Shown one piece after another: positions 39,501-51,189 of a stretch of DNA of 64,000 nt. Location of the stretch: contig OX327693.1 in the NCBI GenBank assembly GCA_946807835.1, forward strand, positions 6,031,501 through 6,095,500, read 5' to 3'. The stretch's first letter is position 1. Every line of letters begins with the position of its first letter. Below the pieces are notes generated by a model. It ran no database searches. It was not told where the DNA came from and saw only the letters and a list, made by a program, of their open reading frames with translations. This DNA comes from Ailanthus altissimus. Lineage: Eukaryota; Streptophyta; Magnoliopsida; Sapindales; Simaroubaceae. A program made the position numbers and the translations under genes.

Positions 39501-39882
39501 TTGAAAATACACGTGCATAATAATATTTCTTAACACTTATTACAACTCCTTGCAACTATATTATTACTGATGTACTCTCAAGTTTATGTCTCATTATAAA
39601 CAAGGTCCTAACTCTTAGATTTTGCTGACTTTTATAACCTACTAACTCTTAGTAGTGCTAATTATTAGCAATTATAATTCTCAGCATTGCTAATCTTTAG
39701 TGCTGGTCTAAACTCTTTTAGGTCAGATCTGAACTTTTTCAAATTATGTAATTTCTGTAGCGTAACAAACACTTTACTATTTAATTAATGAAATTAGCAA
39801 TTTAATAAAATGTACTACATAACTATTATAAAATAAAATATTCATACAAAATGGGATAACACTTAAACACAAATTTCAATAG
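33536..39882. mobile_element. 6.35-kb inverted-repeat composite inserted in protease (TSD GTAGT)
   Basis: Flanked by GTAGT at 33531-33535 and 39883-39887. If the insert and one GTAGT are left out, the protease frame runs on without a break, which supports a single precise insertion. The left arm (33536-34253 and 36128 to about 37380) and the right arm (about 37390-39882, reversed) are diverged copies of the LTR family also seen at 34254-36122 and 46808-48862. The arms share the block ATCCCA.TTTTGTATGAATATTT near both outer ends. No coding region is seen between the arms. The first bases are TG, but the right end reads CAATAG, not the expected CA. Confidence 0.65.
34254..36122 (+). mobile_element. 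Solo LTR nested in the left arm (TSD GTTTC)
   Basis: Flanked by GTTTC at 34249-34253 and 36123-36127; the left-arm sequence continues across it. It starts TATTAGAG (TG decayed to TA) and ends GCCAACA. Compared with the copy at 46808-48862 it lacks about 290 bp near 34705. It includes a purine-only tract (about 35507-35690) whose GA run gives open but meaningless lysine/glutamate frames. Length is 1869 bp. Confidence 0.8.
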
Positions 39883-40260
39883 GTAGTTTGGTTGACATAA
39901 TCTTTAAAGACACTTTGAATGAGCTGAAGAAAAAGAACTTGCATATGGAGAGAACTCAAACCCCCTTACAATGGTTCAGAGAAGGATGTATAATGCCAAT
40001 CGGAATAGTGACTCTACCCTTAACCATAGGACAGAAGCCATACGAGAAAATGGTTGTGACCAAGTTCATAGTAATTGACTAGCCATTCCCTTACAAAATC
40101 TTACTTGGGTGACCTTTCATGGGGAATACCATTACAGCTCTATCCATACATTATATGAAGCTCAAATTCTTATCTGAAGAGGAAATTAGGGTAACAACAA
40201 GAGATTAAAAGATGGTCAGAAGTTGCTATGCTATATTGGCAAAAAAGACTTCTGCATAAC
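39883..40260 (+). pseudogene. Decayed aspartic protease end of the gypsy gag-pol
   Basis: The translation continues the protease broken off at 33535. It keeps the family spacing: a PLQWF..G segment, a GIVTLPLTIGQ segment, KFIVID with the decayed P.PYKILLG counterpart of PSAYNAILGRP, then a KLKFLSEE segment. At least two stops interrupt it. It ends without any recognisable reverse transcriptase. Confidence 0.7.
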
Positions 40261-40518
40261 TACCTGGACACAAAAAAGAAGATAAAGAATCTATTAAACC
40301 AAAAAAATTAGCTAACGGATGGGCAATAAGAAAGCCATAAAAATCCAAATTATAGTTATCCAGGAAAATTATTATTTTTTAATTAAAATTTTTATCGTAT
40401 GTAAAAGATAGCATTGTTAATAAAGACTATTATTTCCTTGCATGTTCTCCTAAATAAATAGTTGTTTGCGATCTAACTTAAATGGCTACCCATGCCGACC
40501 AATGAAATCAAAATAAAA

Positions 40519-41154
40519 GCAACACCCTTAAAGGTATACTCTGTAGAAGTGCAGTACTCCTGAGGTTACCTACAGAAGATCGGACAGGGTAACGCTATTG
40601 AGGTAAACTATACAAAGGTGCGACACTTAAAGGATTGTCTGAATCTGAAGAGCAACTCTTTTAGAAGTATAATCTGTATGAGTCTGACACTCTAAGAGGT
40701 TACCCACAGACAGCCGAATAGGATAACACTCTAAAAGGTAAACCCTTAGAGGTGCGACAATCAAAGGGTTGATCCAAAACATGCTATAAAGTCCAACATG
40801 CCTTGACAAATTACAAAGATAAAATAAATATGTAGAGCAATGCCTTTAGAGGTATACTTCGTAGGAGTGTGACATTCTTGAGGTTACCCACAGACCACTG
40901 AATAAGGTAACACTCTTGAGATAAATTGTACGAAAGTACAACATTCAAAGGGTTGTCTGAATCTAAAGAGCAATGCCCTTAGAGGTATAATCTGCAGGAG
41001 TGCGACACTCTAAGAGATTACCCACAGACAACTAAGTAGGGTAATGCTTTAAAAAATAAACTCTTAGAGGTACGATACTCAAAGGGTTGACTAGAAGCAT
41101 GCTATAAAGTCCAACATGCCTTGATAAATTATAAAGATAAAATGATCAAAGATA
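40519..41154. repeat. Two-copy 318-bp tandem repeat with internal sub-repeats
   Basis: Units start at 40519 and 40837, both with GCAA..CC.TTA.AGGTATA. Inside each, a second similar start occurs 133 bases in (40652 and 40970), so each unit is a diverged pair of about 133 and 185 bp. Recurrent words are GGTTACCCACAGAC, AAAGGGTTG and ATGCTATAAAGTCCAACATG. It lies where pol should be, between protease and the antisense ORF. Tandem arrays in this untranslated zone are known in Tat/Ogre-type elements. Confidence 0.85.
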
Positions 41155-41622
41155 TGACTAGTATGCTCTAAAGGTTAGTTCTTACCGATCAACTCAACAC
41201 CACTAATATGATTATTCAATATGCTTTACACTATTTGAATCGGCTTGACATACTTCATTGGATTTACTTGGCTTGTTCAAAATATCACCTTGCTCAAACA
41301 TTATTCTAGTCAGCTCGACAAATAATAGATGGACAAGTACCGCCAAAGTGGATAAATCATTCTGCTTGAGCGGGCTATTATACTTCAAGCTTTTATTTCT
41401 CATCTTATGATCAGACTAACACTGAGTTTCTTATCTACATTATTTTACTTGGTCGGTTAAATTCAAGCTAGGTATCGTACATTTTATTATGAAAGAGCGG
41501 GTTTACATTAACACCAAGATAGAATATAAAACAAGAGTAGATCATGCAAAAAAAAAATAGTTGCATTAAAATATTCAAAGGTCCACGGACCAGTCTATAC
41601 AGAAGGAAAAACAAAAAGTGAC

Positions 41623-44600
41623 TTAAGCAGTTAGAGCAGTGTTAGTGAACTTTAGGTCAGCTACTGTAGCACTCCTCAAATTTACACCAATAAGATAAGG
41701 AATAACTTGAGAAGTTTTGCCCAAAAAAGCTTCAACTGATATTATGGATGAAGTAAGAATAGCAGCGGGAGACTCAAAAACATCGTTAGTTGGAGTCAAA
41801 ATAGTTTGAGCTTGAAGAACAACATTTTCCTTACCTTCATCAAGGTGAGCAGTTGTCTCGATAGAAGCTGCATCCATAGTAGTGGGGACAACCACCTCAG
41901 CAGTTCCCTGGGCTTGAGAGCTCTCTCATTCAGGGGTACATCCCCAAGTTACCAGGTCCCACATCTACTGTAAGTCGATCTTAAGATCATTTTCTTTAAA
42001 AAGGCTAATTGACCTCTGAAAGCCCTCCGTGGCGCCCTGGTGAAAGCCTTTATCATGTCAAGCAGACCAAGAACCCCATAATTTCTCCACTTGAGCAGCT
42101 AAATTGCCCCTTATTTATTCGGTCAGCTCTTTATCCCATTGAGTTGCAAGTTGCCTCTCTAGCTCGTCATTTTGGGTCATAAGTTCGACAACATGGCTTT
42201 TAGCTATTGCTAGAGAGTTGGCCATTTCTTGCTCAGCCAACCTTTGTTTGGCGCTCTAACTCAGAGACCCTGTTATCTGCTTCAGCATGGTCAGTCTCTA
42301 GATCCTCAACTTAGGCAACTAGTTCCCATGCCCGTTCTCTTTCCTAGCCGGCCTCCCTTCTGGCCTGCAAAGCCTCTCGTCTTACCTGTGCAAGGCTCCC
42401 CTCAACTTGGTGGGCATGTGCTACCATTTCTAAAATCTCAATTTGAAACCTAGAAAAAAGATAAACAGACTAGACAAGAGAAGATCAGTTAATCCAAGGA
42501 TAAAATGAAACTCAGAAGATAAAAGAAAAAAAAATAACTTACATCCATAATAGACCCTACAGCAGCATGAAACTCGATAATAGGGTCCAAAGAATAGACT
42601 TGGGCTACCCAGTTAAGTTCAAATACCACTCAATATCTTTCATAACGGGCAACAAAAAAACCCAAGTCCTCATTTTTTTTAAGGCACTAGTACCCTTGAA
42701 GAAACAGGTAGAGGCGATCCCTCCGTTACTAAGGGCTCATTTGGAACTTTTGAGCTCGACACCCTTGTATGCCAGGTAGATAAAGGTGTTTGTGTTGGAG
42801 TCTGCTCTGGGGAGCCTCGACCCTTATCTCAAGAAGCCACAGGATAATGAAAAATGACTGTTTGGTCCTTCATTTGGAGGCTAGTCTAATATGCCCCCTA
42901 CCTTGGGTAGAGGGAGGACTTGCAACTCTTCCTCTTTGTGGGTTCATTTGGCCCCTACCATGTTGATCAATGATGAGATATTTCTATATCATAAATTAAG
43001 TGCAAGTATACACTATCGTATGCAAGTAATAAAGAGACTAAATAAGTCGGATGTCGAACCCACAGGGATAATTCTTTCTTTTTAACCAATTACTAAAATT
43101 ATATCTTCCTAATAATTATTCAGAAAAATACAAATCTAAGAATGAATGAAAGAAATATAAAACAAAAATACAATGCAATGAGATTTAAAGATATAGCAAC
43201 GTAGAGAGAACCTAGGATTAATATTATCCCTCAATATGCTTTTTAATGATTAATCCTCTAATATTCAACTCACTTAGTCTTTATTATTGATCAAGACACT
43301 AATGTATTCACAAGCCTCTTCCAAGGTCATGCAAGTATACCTTAATTTACCAAATACCTATATTCCTATGGTATTTGTAATAAATTAAGATTCATTAAGA
43401 TTAGGTCTTATTGATCATACATGCCAATTAGGTATATTCCTATCCTAAGTTGAAACTTGCATATGCAACATTGAATGTTACTCTACAATCATGCATTAAA
43501 TTACCTAGGTCTAAATATTATGATTCCTCTTCCGAGTTTATCAAAATATTACCAATTCATTCACCATATATTGGCCAGATATATTGAAGCATTAAACACA
43601 AGTAATTTAAATAATAAATGACTAAGTTTATTAAATACTAAACGATATGGCAATTAAGCACACATATTGAGTTCAAATATTAACCCTAGAAAATAAGTTT
43701 AGCTCATGGCTACAAGAGAACAACAGTATAAATAATTATAAAACATGATACAATTATTAGCAAACCGATATAGACGTCGAATTGCTCTTAATTGCGCTGT
43801 CTAGAAACTCTTGATGCCGAAGAACGTCTTGTATCTCTCTCTAAAGATGCTTCAATTAAGCTCCTATTGCTCTCCAAGACTCGTGCTCTGTATTCTTGGT
43901 GCTCTTGGGTCGTCTTCGATTGATTCTTGAAGACTGGGAACGAGTGGCTTTATATAGGGATTGATATGAGCTTGAAAATCTCAATTCTCGTCGGACTAGG
44001 ACTCGCACTATCGCTGGCGCGCTATGCATTTGTCGCTGGGGCGACGCGTGAAAAAGCCTTCACCGCTGGAGCGGTGGGATCTTGGCGCTGGGGCGCTGCA
44101 TGAAAACGGCTTCACCGCTGGCGCGGTGACTCTTCGGCGCTGGGGCGCCAGACGCGACTTAAGCAGGTCGTTTTTCTTATTTAGATCACTATTTCAGCGC
44201 TGGGGCTAAAATCCTTGTGGCGCGGGGGCGCTGGACTCATAATTTGAAAACTTTGCATTTTAGTCCCTGTTTTCGCTCCTTTTGCATTCTTTCTTTAAAT
44301 TTCGTTCAAGTCCCTATAAATAACAATAATGCACATAAATAGCCATCTATTCTCATAAATTCATAAAATATCAATAATAAAAACATGAGAAAATATATGA
44401 CAAATTTGCCCTTATCAATCAACTGACCCGTGTCCTCACACGAGGACCCTGTCTCGGGTGCTTCCTTCTAGGCTGAACAAAAGCCCTATAACATTGTCAA
44501 AGTTGATCTCACCCCGACCTCTAGAACTTGAGCCATCTGTGCAGCTCCTCTTTCTCTTTTTTACCACTTCATTATTCTATAATTCTTACAAAAAATAACG

Positions 44601-45659
44601 CAAAGTTAATAAAATGAAGTTCAGAATCAGAAGAAAGAGTATTCATTGACTTATTATGAACACGAGGCTATTTAGGCTCTGAAGCATCTAAGCCTGAATT
44701 AATGAGGCTAGCTGGTGAAAGAAGATCTTAAACAGGAGAAATATAGGCAAAAAAAGCTTCAATTTCTAGCACGTCTGGTCTCAAAAACTTCATAGTCAGT
44801 TGCCTAAGTCTCTAAAATACACGACATTAGTGTATAAGATAGAAAAGCCAAGAAAAGATATACATGCAAAAAAGTAATGAAGAAGACCTGCATTAAGGTA
44901 AAATTAGAAGGGATAACCCAGTCTTTCCCTCTCCTTTTAAAAACTATCTGACCCTACTCGCTCTTAACAAAAAAAATAGCTCCCCTTTCAGCTTTTAATA
45001 AAAGAAAGGCGACACAGAATAGGGTTCTAAATGCCATAGAGGGACAGATAGTAAAAACCCCTCTGACCTTTAGTATTGCTCCTAAAGTGATAAAGATGAT
45101 GCAACTCCTGATAATAAAATGAGGACAACCCTACCCTTACCCAAATGACGAACAGACCTACTATAACACTCCAAGAATTATGGCCTAACTGAGAGAGTGC
45201 CACTTTCAGATGAACCAACATCCTTACGAAATAAGGCTGTATGGGAAGTCTAAGGCCTAGCCTAAGGAACTCTACATGGATGGGAACCTCACCATCTATT
45301 GGGCTGCTTAAAAAGCCATAAAGGGAAGACAGCCTAAGTGTTATAGATTCAGAGATATTATAGGTAGCCCTAAGAGAATTCAAATCAGTTTATGTCATCC
45401 TAGACATTTGATATCTTATGTAATACTCAAACTTAACAACCTTTACAGAATCTAAAAGAGCTTGAGCAGATTCCTCAAGCTCAGCATCTACATCCTCTAT
45501 ATCCTCACCTAAAATTGAGACTAGCTCGGTCTCTATAACTATAGAAAAGGAAGAGGAGATTACGTCACCAGCTGAGGTAGACTCACCACCACCCCCACCG
45601 GCTCCACTCGTCTTTCTAACAAGACCTTAGGGCTAACAGTTTCTTCTCATTTCAGCCAT
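41623..45659 (-). pseudogene. Antisense ORF remnant of the gypsy element (Transposase_28-like)
   Basis: Read on the minus strand from ATG at 45659: an acidic, glycine-run N-terminus, then at about 45383-45027 a segment (LRATYNISESITLRL, VEFLRLGLRLPIQPY, LGHNSWSVIVGLFV) that fits the putative gypsy-type transposon domain PF04195. Further on, at about 42430-42100, comes a heptad-rich coiled coil (QVEGSLAQVRREALQARREA). A last open part runs from 41895 to 41623. It is broken by stops, frameshifts and the solo LTR at 42971-44417. The function of these antisense ORFs in the Tat lineage is not established. No product is expected. Confidence 0.65.
42971..44417. mobile_element. Solo LTR of 1447 bp with TSD ATCAA
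   Basis: Starts TGATGAGATA, ends TGCCCTTATCA, with ATCAA at 42966-42970 and 44418-44422. TG..CA ends and a 5-bp duplication point to a solo LTR. The part at about 43990-44240 is strikingly GC-rich, with repeated GCGCTGG.GCG words and CACCGCTGG words. The open frame in that part (44024-44209) is a by-product of the repeats. Confidence 0.75.
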
Positions 45660-46727
45660 ATTAATGACTGGAAGCCCTAAGTCAGAGTTTCGATGTCCTA
45701 ATGTCATGAGAACACAACAAGTTTTTCCTAAAGCTAGTAGGACACAATGGGCAAAGATAAACAGTCACACCCAAAAAAAGAAAAAAGAAATAAATAAATA
45801 GCAAAATGTATGAGGAAAAGCTATAACGCATTAAGAAAGGATAGAGAAATAAAGACAATAGAAGAATACAAACTACAAAACAATCATCGCCATTTTTGTA
45901 CGAAAATAGCATTCTAAAAAATGAAGCATACCTCAAGATAAATACATAATAAAATAAGAAATAAATAAAGTACTAACCAAATGAAAGTGTGAAAATCAAA
46001 AGACACGGTCACCGGAATACCCTTGAAACGACAAAGCTTCTAATACCAGAGAAACGCTCACACAGAGATTCTAAAAGAGATGTTGCTTAAAGAATAAACT
46101 AAAGAAATGAAGGTAACCTAAAAAAGGGTTTTTATAATATCCAAGTTAGGAAGATCATAACTGTCTAGATCAAACGAATAGATACAATCATCCGAGAAGT
46201 CCAAGAGATGTCGCTTCAAAGAACAAGCCTAAGGCTTTGTATTTACAAACACCATTAATGCATGTCTCTTAGATGGCTTTTAATCTAAACCATTCAAATA
46301 AAAAGCCAACAAATCAGATTTCCTTAACCGCCCAAATGTCATTCGAAGAAACTAGACAGGCGAGACCTTCCATCTTAAAAACCCCCGGCCATATGATGCA
46401 TAGAAGAACAAGGTTAGAATCAGGTCCTATATACGCCTTTTTATGTACAGTAGAGCTAATATTGCAAAACATCTCATCATCATGACCAATAAATTCTCAA
46501 GATGTGAGGAAAGTTACAAATTATAAAAAGTACTCTACTCAATAGTAACCTGATCTTCTAAAAAGACCGAATGGTTACAACATGGACATGCATTATCAAC
46601 ACCGATCAACAGCTATCTGGAATCACCCTCTTGGATCCCTCTACTATAGTATTACCAAGTTGAATCATTCAAGAATAAATAAGTTTTCATTTTTAATAAA
46701 TTAAAACTAGATACTGGCAGATCTTTA

Positions 46728-49695
46728 TTCCCTTTAAAAATTCTCCAAAGGCCCAAAATTTCAAAAACCCAATTAGTGCAGGGGCCCAAGGTATATGGGG
46801 CAGATATTGTTAGGGTCGGTGCTTATGTGCCATCCCTGAATGTACATATACTTGTGTATTTATACAAGTGTACATTCTCATTAAATCGCTAATACCTATT
46901 TATATGGTATTATGCATGTAACGTTGCAGACATTGTAGGTTTGAAGAAGTTCGGATCAGATCTAAAGAGTTTAGATATAGGCTCATAGTTAGCAACGCTG
47001 AGAGATATAATTGCTAAATATTAGCACAGTTAAGTGTTAGCTAGTTATAATACTCAGCAGATCCAAGAGTTGGAGCCATGTCTGTAATGGGACATAAACC
47101 TTGGAATATACTAGTAACTGCATAGTTGCAAGAGTTGCAATTGGGTGCCAAGAAGTGCAAGTTGCGTAAGAATGTTCTCGAATAATTGTCCCTGATCTAT
47201 TTCTGTCGATGCGGGTCTGTCGGTGGATACCTTTATATATAGATTAGCATATATCGTACCTATAAGGTATAAATGATCGTTCTTAGCCGACTGCGAGCTT
47301 GGAGCTTGCATTGACATATAGGTATCCAGTTAGAACTAAATATGGGACAGCCTCACGAGGGCCTTCGATAGACACCCTAGTAAGTCGTCAACAGAGGGTC
47401 CTCTCGAGTTGAGTAGTATACGTAGTCCTTTGACTTGAGTGCCACGATGAACTTGTAAGTGATCCATCATACTTTGGTTCCACGCATGTCACATACCTTT
47501 TATGGTGTGATCGCTGGGTATAGTCCGATGCTTATGGAGTCTGGTGCGTACAGATATGGGATCCGTCAGCTCCTGTAGGGAGTTTGATATCTAGACGCTT
47601 CGAGATTGTATCTCAAAAAGTCTTATAACCACAAGCAACCATCCCAGGAAAGAGTTCCGTCAGGGTAGAACAATATGGCAAAAGAGTTTGTGCATATTGT
47701 TCAGTGAGATACAAGCCTGGAGATAGGACATAGATGAGCAATAGGGGATTTGAAAGTGATAATCTATATCCCCACACATCCAGGATATCATGATGGAAGG
47801 ACTATACATATACGTTGTAACCTCAGCTTGCATGGTTCAACGCGTTGATTTGTATATCCGTGATGTGTGCGTGGGGCATTACTCACAGACTCATGGAATA
47901 GTTCCATTTAACGAATCAGGTGCAGGACCTAGGGAGTCTCGCAATATGGAGTGTACTCATTATGCACTTGGTCACCATGTTGGATTAAATTGTTTAATCC
48001 AGCAATATTTAGCAATACCATAGGAATATATGCGTGTCTGTATTTAAGTGTTAAATACAATAATTAATCAATAATTGTTATTTACTAATTGTATAATGAC
48101 ACGTAGCGTATTGTGAACCCTCAGTTGAGTTTATTTAAGTGTGAAATTTGGTGAGACCCACTAAGGGGTAAACTTGGTAACTATTTATGAGGGGCAAAAT
48201 GATTATTTCTTATTTTAATTATTTAATTATTAAATAATCAAATATCTCTATTTTTATATTATATAATATATTATTATATTATATATATATAAAGCAAAAG
48301 AAAGAGGGAGGGAGAGTGAATTTGGCCAATTCGGCCGAGAGAGAAAGAGGGAAATAGAGAGAAAGTAAAAGGAGAGAAAGAAAAGAAGAAAGAAGAAGAA
48401 GGAAAAAAAGAAAAAAATAAAATTGTTTCATTTTTTCTCTGTGTCTCTAAATCTCAAATTAAAGCAATTGTAAATTGTTTTAAACTCTTTATTTCTTATC
48501 CTTTTGGAGAAACAGATCAAAATCACACACCAGCCATTTTAGGAAGTAAAAGTTAATCCCAGGGCTGAATATATAGTTGTTGTTCTAGCTCACTAAACCC
48601 ATCGAGTTGGTGACTAGAACTGCACGCAAGTTGGTCTTCATACGGTCTCCAGGGATATACGTGTATAATGTTATACATTAAGGTGAGTTCTCTAACCATT
48701 TTAATATATCAATGTGATTAGTATATTTATTTATTGTGTTTATTATTTAATTTAGGCTTCCGCTGCGTTAGAAATATGTATTTGATACGTATTTAGGCAA
48801 TAGACACAATAACACATGCATACACCCACGTGGCCTTAATTAGATGCTCCGCCAACACAACAGATATCACCAGAGAACAACAGACAAAGGCATAGAATCT
48901 ACTCAGCCACTCAGACCAAACAATAGAGAAAGGCATAGAACTTGCTCAGCCACTCGGACCAACACAACAAAGCCGACTAGCTCGAGACCTATTGGGCTGT
49001 CAGTGATCGAAAAGAGCATTATAGAACAGCCTCCCCAGCAGACCAAGTCCTAAAAACCAATATGTCAACAAAACATCAAAGAATCAACGCAACAAATATA
49101 CCAATCCATTTCTAGAGAAAATTCTGAAGACTGCACAGGTTTGCACTTTGGAATACCAAGTAGTACTCCAACTTAAAAAGGAAAATACAATAAATAAATA
49201 AGGCAAGTTGTCTGAAAAGAAAACTTATCCTATTTTTGGAGATAAAATCACTCTATTTTAGATTATATCTCTGAAATCACGCCAAGAAATTAAAGATTTA
49301 CCTAAAGCGTTCAAAGTTTATCAAAAACCTTAAAAGACTACTCAAAACAATAACACCACCAGTGAAGACAATGAGGAAAACTCAAAGAAAACCGATGCTA
49401 TATAAAAAGTGTCCAATGCCTTAAAATAGGGCGAATTAAATTTTTTTTACTAGGAGCTTCTCTCTATTTTCTCTTCCTAACATTCACTTTCAGACATTTG
49501 ACTTAAGCAATGGAGAGTCTTCGCCAGAATAAACTCTGATAAAGTCTTAATGATAGTTCTAATTGTGATTGTAGGCACCATAAAGACCAGAGATCTAACA
49601 AGTTTACAATCATAAGCGAAATTTAACGTTTTAATTCTTATAACTAAACAAATTTAAAACTCATTAATCCGAAAGATTATTTTTACTAATCAACA
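46728..49695 (+). mobile_element. 3' LTR of the outer gypsy element, split by a solo LTR
   Basis: LTR parts are 46728-46807 and 48868-49695. Relative to the 5' LTR it has an about 45-bp duplication (GGCATAGAA.CT.CTCAGCCACTC twice, at 48888 and 48931) and an extra block near 49545-49630. No clear polypurine tract precedes it. Confidence 0.7.
46808..48862 (+). mobile_element. Solo LTR of 2055 bp with TSD GATAT
   Basis: Starts TGTTAGGG, ends CAACACAACA, flanked by GATAT at 46803-46807 and 48863-48867. The uninterrupted site is visible in the 5' LTR near 30853 (CAGATAT). It is the most complete copy of the LTR family that also makes 34254-36122 and the composite arms. It includes a purine tract at about 48292-48420. 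No gag or pol belongs to it here. Confidence 0.85.
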
Positions 49696-50687
49696 CATAA
49701 CATAATTAATTAGCTTTTCTTCTAATTTAAATTTTAACAAAACAGTATCTCAATTAATATAATTCTCTATCTATGTCGCTGTTGAATGAATTATAGGCAA
49801 ATGTAATGAGGAATGTGAGCTAGATAGCGATCTTGTAGTTTGACTTGATCATGTCAACAAAATAATAATAATAATGCCAATTCCTTCAGTCATTCAAGGA
49901 TTTGAGTTCATCTTTTTTTTGACATGTTCATTTTCTTTGCTTCACTTGAGTTTTTTCACAAAATCATATATAGTAGAATTACATGGTTTATGACAAATAA
50001 TATTATTATGTGATACTATTTAATTAATTTATAATTTTTGTATAACATACAAAATATTACATAATTTTGACTAGTGTTTAAATGTTCATCGTTTAATAAC
50101 CTAATTAACCTACTAGAACAAAACTCTTTCTCTATATGTATCCTTTACTACTTTCCGAGGAAATTAAAAAATATTTAGAAGTATTTATGTTTTTCATTGA
50201 ATTTGTTTTTGGCCTAGCGTGACCTCTATCATGATATGCCAAATTTAATCTTCTTATTTTTATTAGGGTCAAGAGTATATCTTCTTATATATATTAGGCT
50301 CAATCGAAATTAGTCAAATGGTTTTATCCATAAAGGAAAGTACTATTTACTCCTGTAATATTTGACAATTAACACTTTTTTATTTATTATTATTTTGACA
50401 AAATTTAAGAATTCTCTCGTTGGTCATGAAATTGAGATCTTAAAAGCATTTGCTGTGAAAATAGTTAATTAAATTATTCCAATATTCTTTAAATTTGTCA
50501 CTCTTTCTAACGTCAGACGGTTTTAATTGTTCTCTTATCTTTTTTTTATTAATTAAATGCCGGGTCATTTTTCCTTTCATAAAAGCTGAAAATTAACAAA
50601 TATCATTCAATGTGTTTAAATTTCTAAATAAATGAACCTCATAATGAAACCTACACATCATGATACGTTTTATATTAAATCTTGTCC

Positions 50688-50695
50688 TATATAAA
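50688..50695 (+). promoter_or_regulatory. TATA box of the unit B secreted-protein gene
   Basis: TATATAAA, 89-96 bases before the start codon, within a block conserved in all three units (CATCATGATACGTTTTATAT upstream, CTTGTCACCAA downstream). It implies a leader of about 60-65 bases. Confidence 0.7.
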
Positions 50696-50784
50696 ATTCA
50701 CCATCTTGTCACCAACAATTGCAAGTCTTTCATTTAAGTGCATGAACAACAACATTAATTCATAAACAAACAAAAGAAAAACAA

Positions 50785-51189
50785 ATGGCAGGAAACATGA
50801 AGATGACCCAGTTGTTGAAGATAGGCATTTTCTCAGTTACTCTAATGATGGTGACGGTCTCATCAACACTTGCTACGCGAAGCAGGAGGCTGGAAGAAGA
50901 AGTGTTGCCATTGCCACCGTTGCCGTCAGAGACTCGCGATTTCTTGGAGCAATGCGCGGCGAAATTTTCATCAGAATGCGGGGAAGATGTTGCCAGGAAC
51001 GTATACGGAGATGGCACAGTCTCCATCTCCAATGAATGTTGCGAGCAACTTGTGGGTGCTGGACGAGCTTGCCATGATACATTTGTTGAAATAAGTGCCC
51101 CCATGCACCCTCAAGCTAATCGAACTCTAGTTTTTGTTAACAGTCTTCAAGTTTGGGATCATTGTGTTGCTATAGTTACTTCAAATTAA
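50785..51189 (+). CDS. Prolamin-like (ECA1-gametogenesis / DD11-like) secreted six-cysteine protein, unit B
   Basis: Single exon, 134 residues. A signal peptide (hydrophobic 8-30, likely cut after STLA) is followed by a proline-rich linker (LPLPPLP 41-47) and a cysteine domain with C57, C65, C85, C86, C96 and C127 (spacing C-x7-C-x19-CC-x9-C-x30-C). The motif ECGEDVARNVYGDGTVS, then CC, then GRACHDTF fits the prolamin-like domain (PF05617) of the ECA1 gametogenesis-related family, closest in style to DOWN-REGULATED IN DIF1 11. Such proteins are secreted and often made in the female gametophyte or seed; EC1 members act at gamete fusion. An N-glycosylation sequon (NRT) is at 112-114. Expression site is inference. 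It differs from the unit C protein at nine residues, with no cysteine affected. The exact subfamily and function are open. Confidence 0.82.
   Translation: MAGNMKMTQLLKIGIFSVTLMMVTVSSTLATRSRRLEEEVLPLPPLPSETRDFLEQCAAKFSSECGEDVARNVYGDGTVSISNECCEQLVGAGRACHDTFVEISAPMHPQANRTLVFVNSLQVWDHCVAIVTSN

Larger units (their letters stand above)
30735..49695 (+). mobile_element. Tat/Retand-like Ty3/gypsy element lacking pol, with three nested insertions
   Basis: Order on the plus strand: 5' LTR, tRNA-Met-like primer site, decayed gag, decayed protease, a short repeat array, a long antisense ORF remnant, 3' LTR. Reverse transcriptase, RNase H and integrase motifs are not seen between protease (ends about 40260) and the repeat array (40519), so it was probably non-autonomous or lost pol. 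An antisense ORF after pol is a known trait of the Tat lineage. All frames carry stops. Three younger insertions (33536-39882, 42971-44417, 46808-48862) inflate it; without them it is about 9.1 kb. Its own target duplication was not resolved because the left edge abuts a poly-T run. Confidence 0.75.

Noticed and set aside
33536..39882. Composite as a classical DNA transposon with terminal inverted repeats
   Set aside because: The arms match a family that elsewhere has LTR-type TG..CA ends and 5-bp duplications; no transposase is present. A foldback of LTR copies explains it better, though not proven.
44024..44209. GC-rich open frame of 61 codons
   Set aside because: It lies in the word-repeat block of a solo LTR and its translation only reflects the repeats.
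50785..51189. Assignment to EC1 proper (egg cell-secreted 1)
   Set aside because: The cysteine spacing and the GEDVARNVYGDGTVS region fit the wider ECA1/DD11-like prolamin family better than the EC1 signatures I know.
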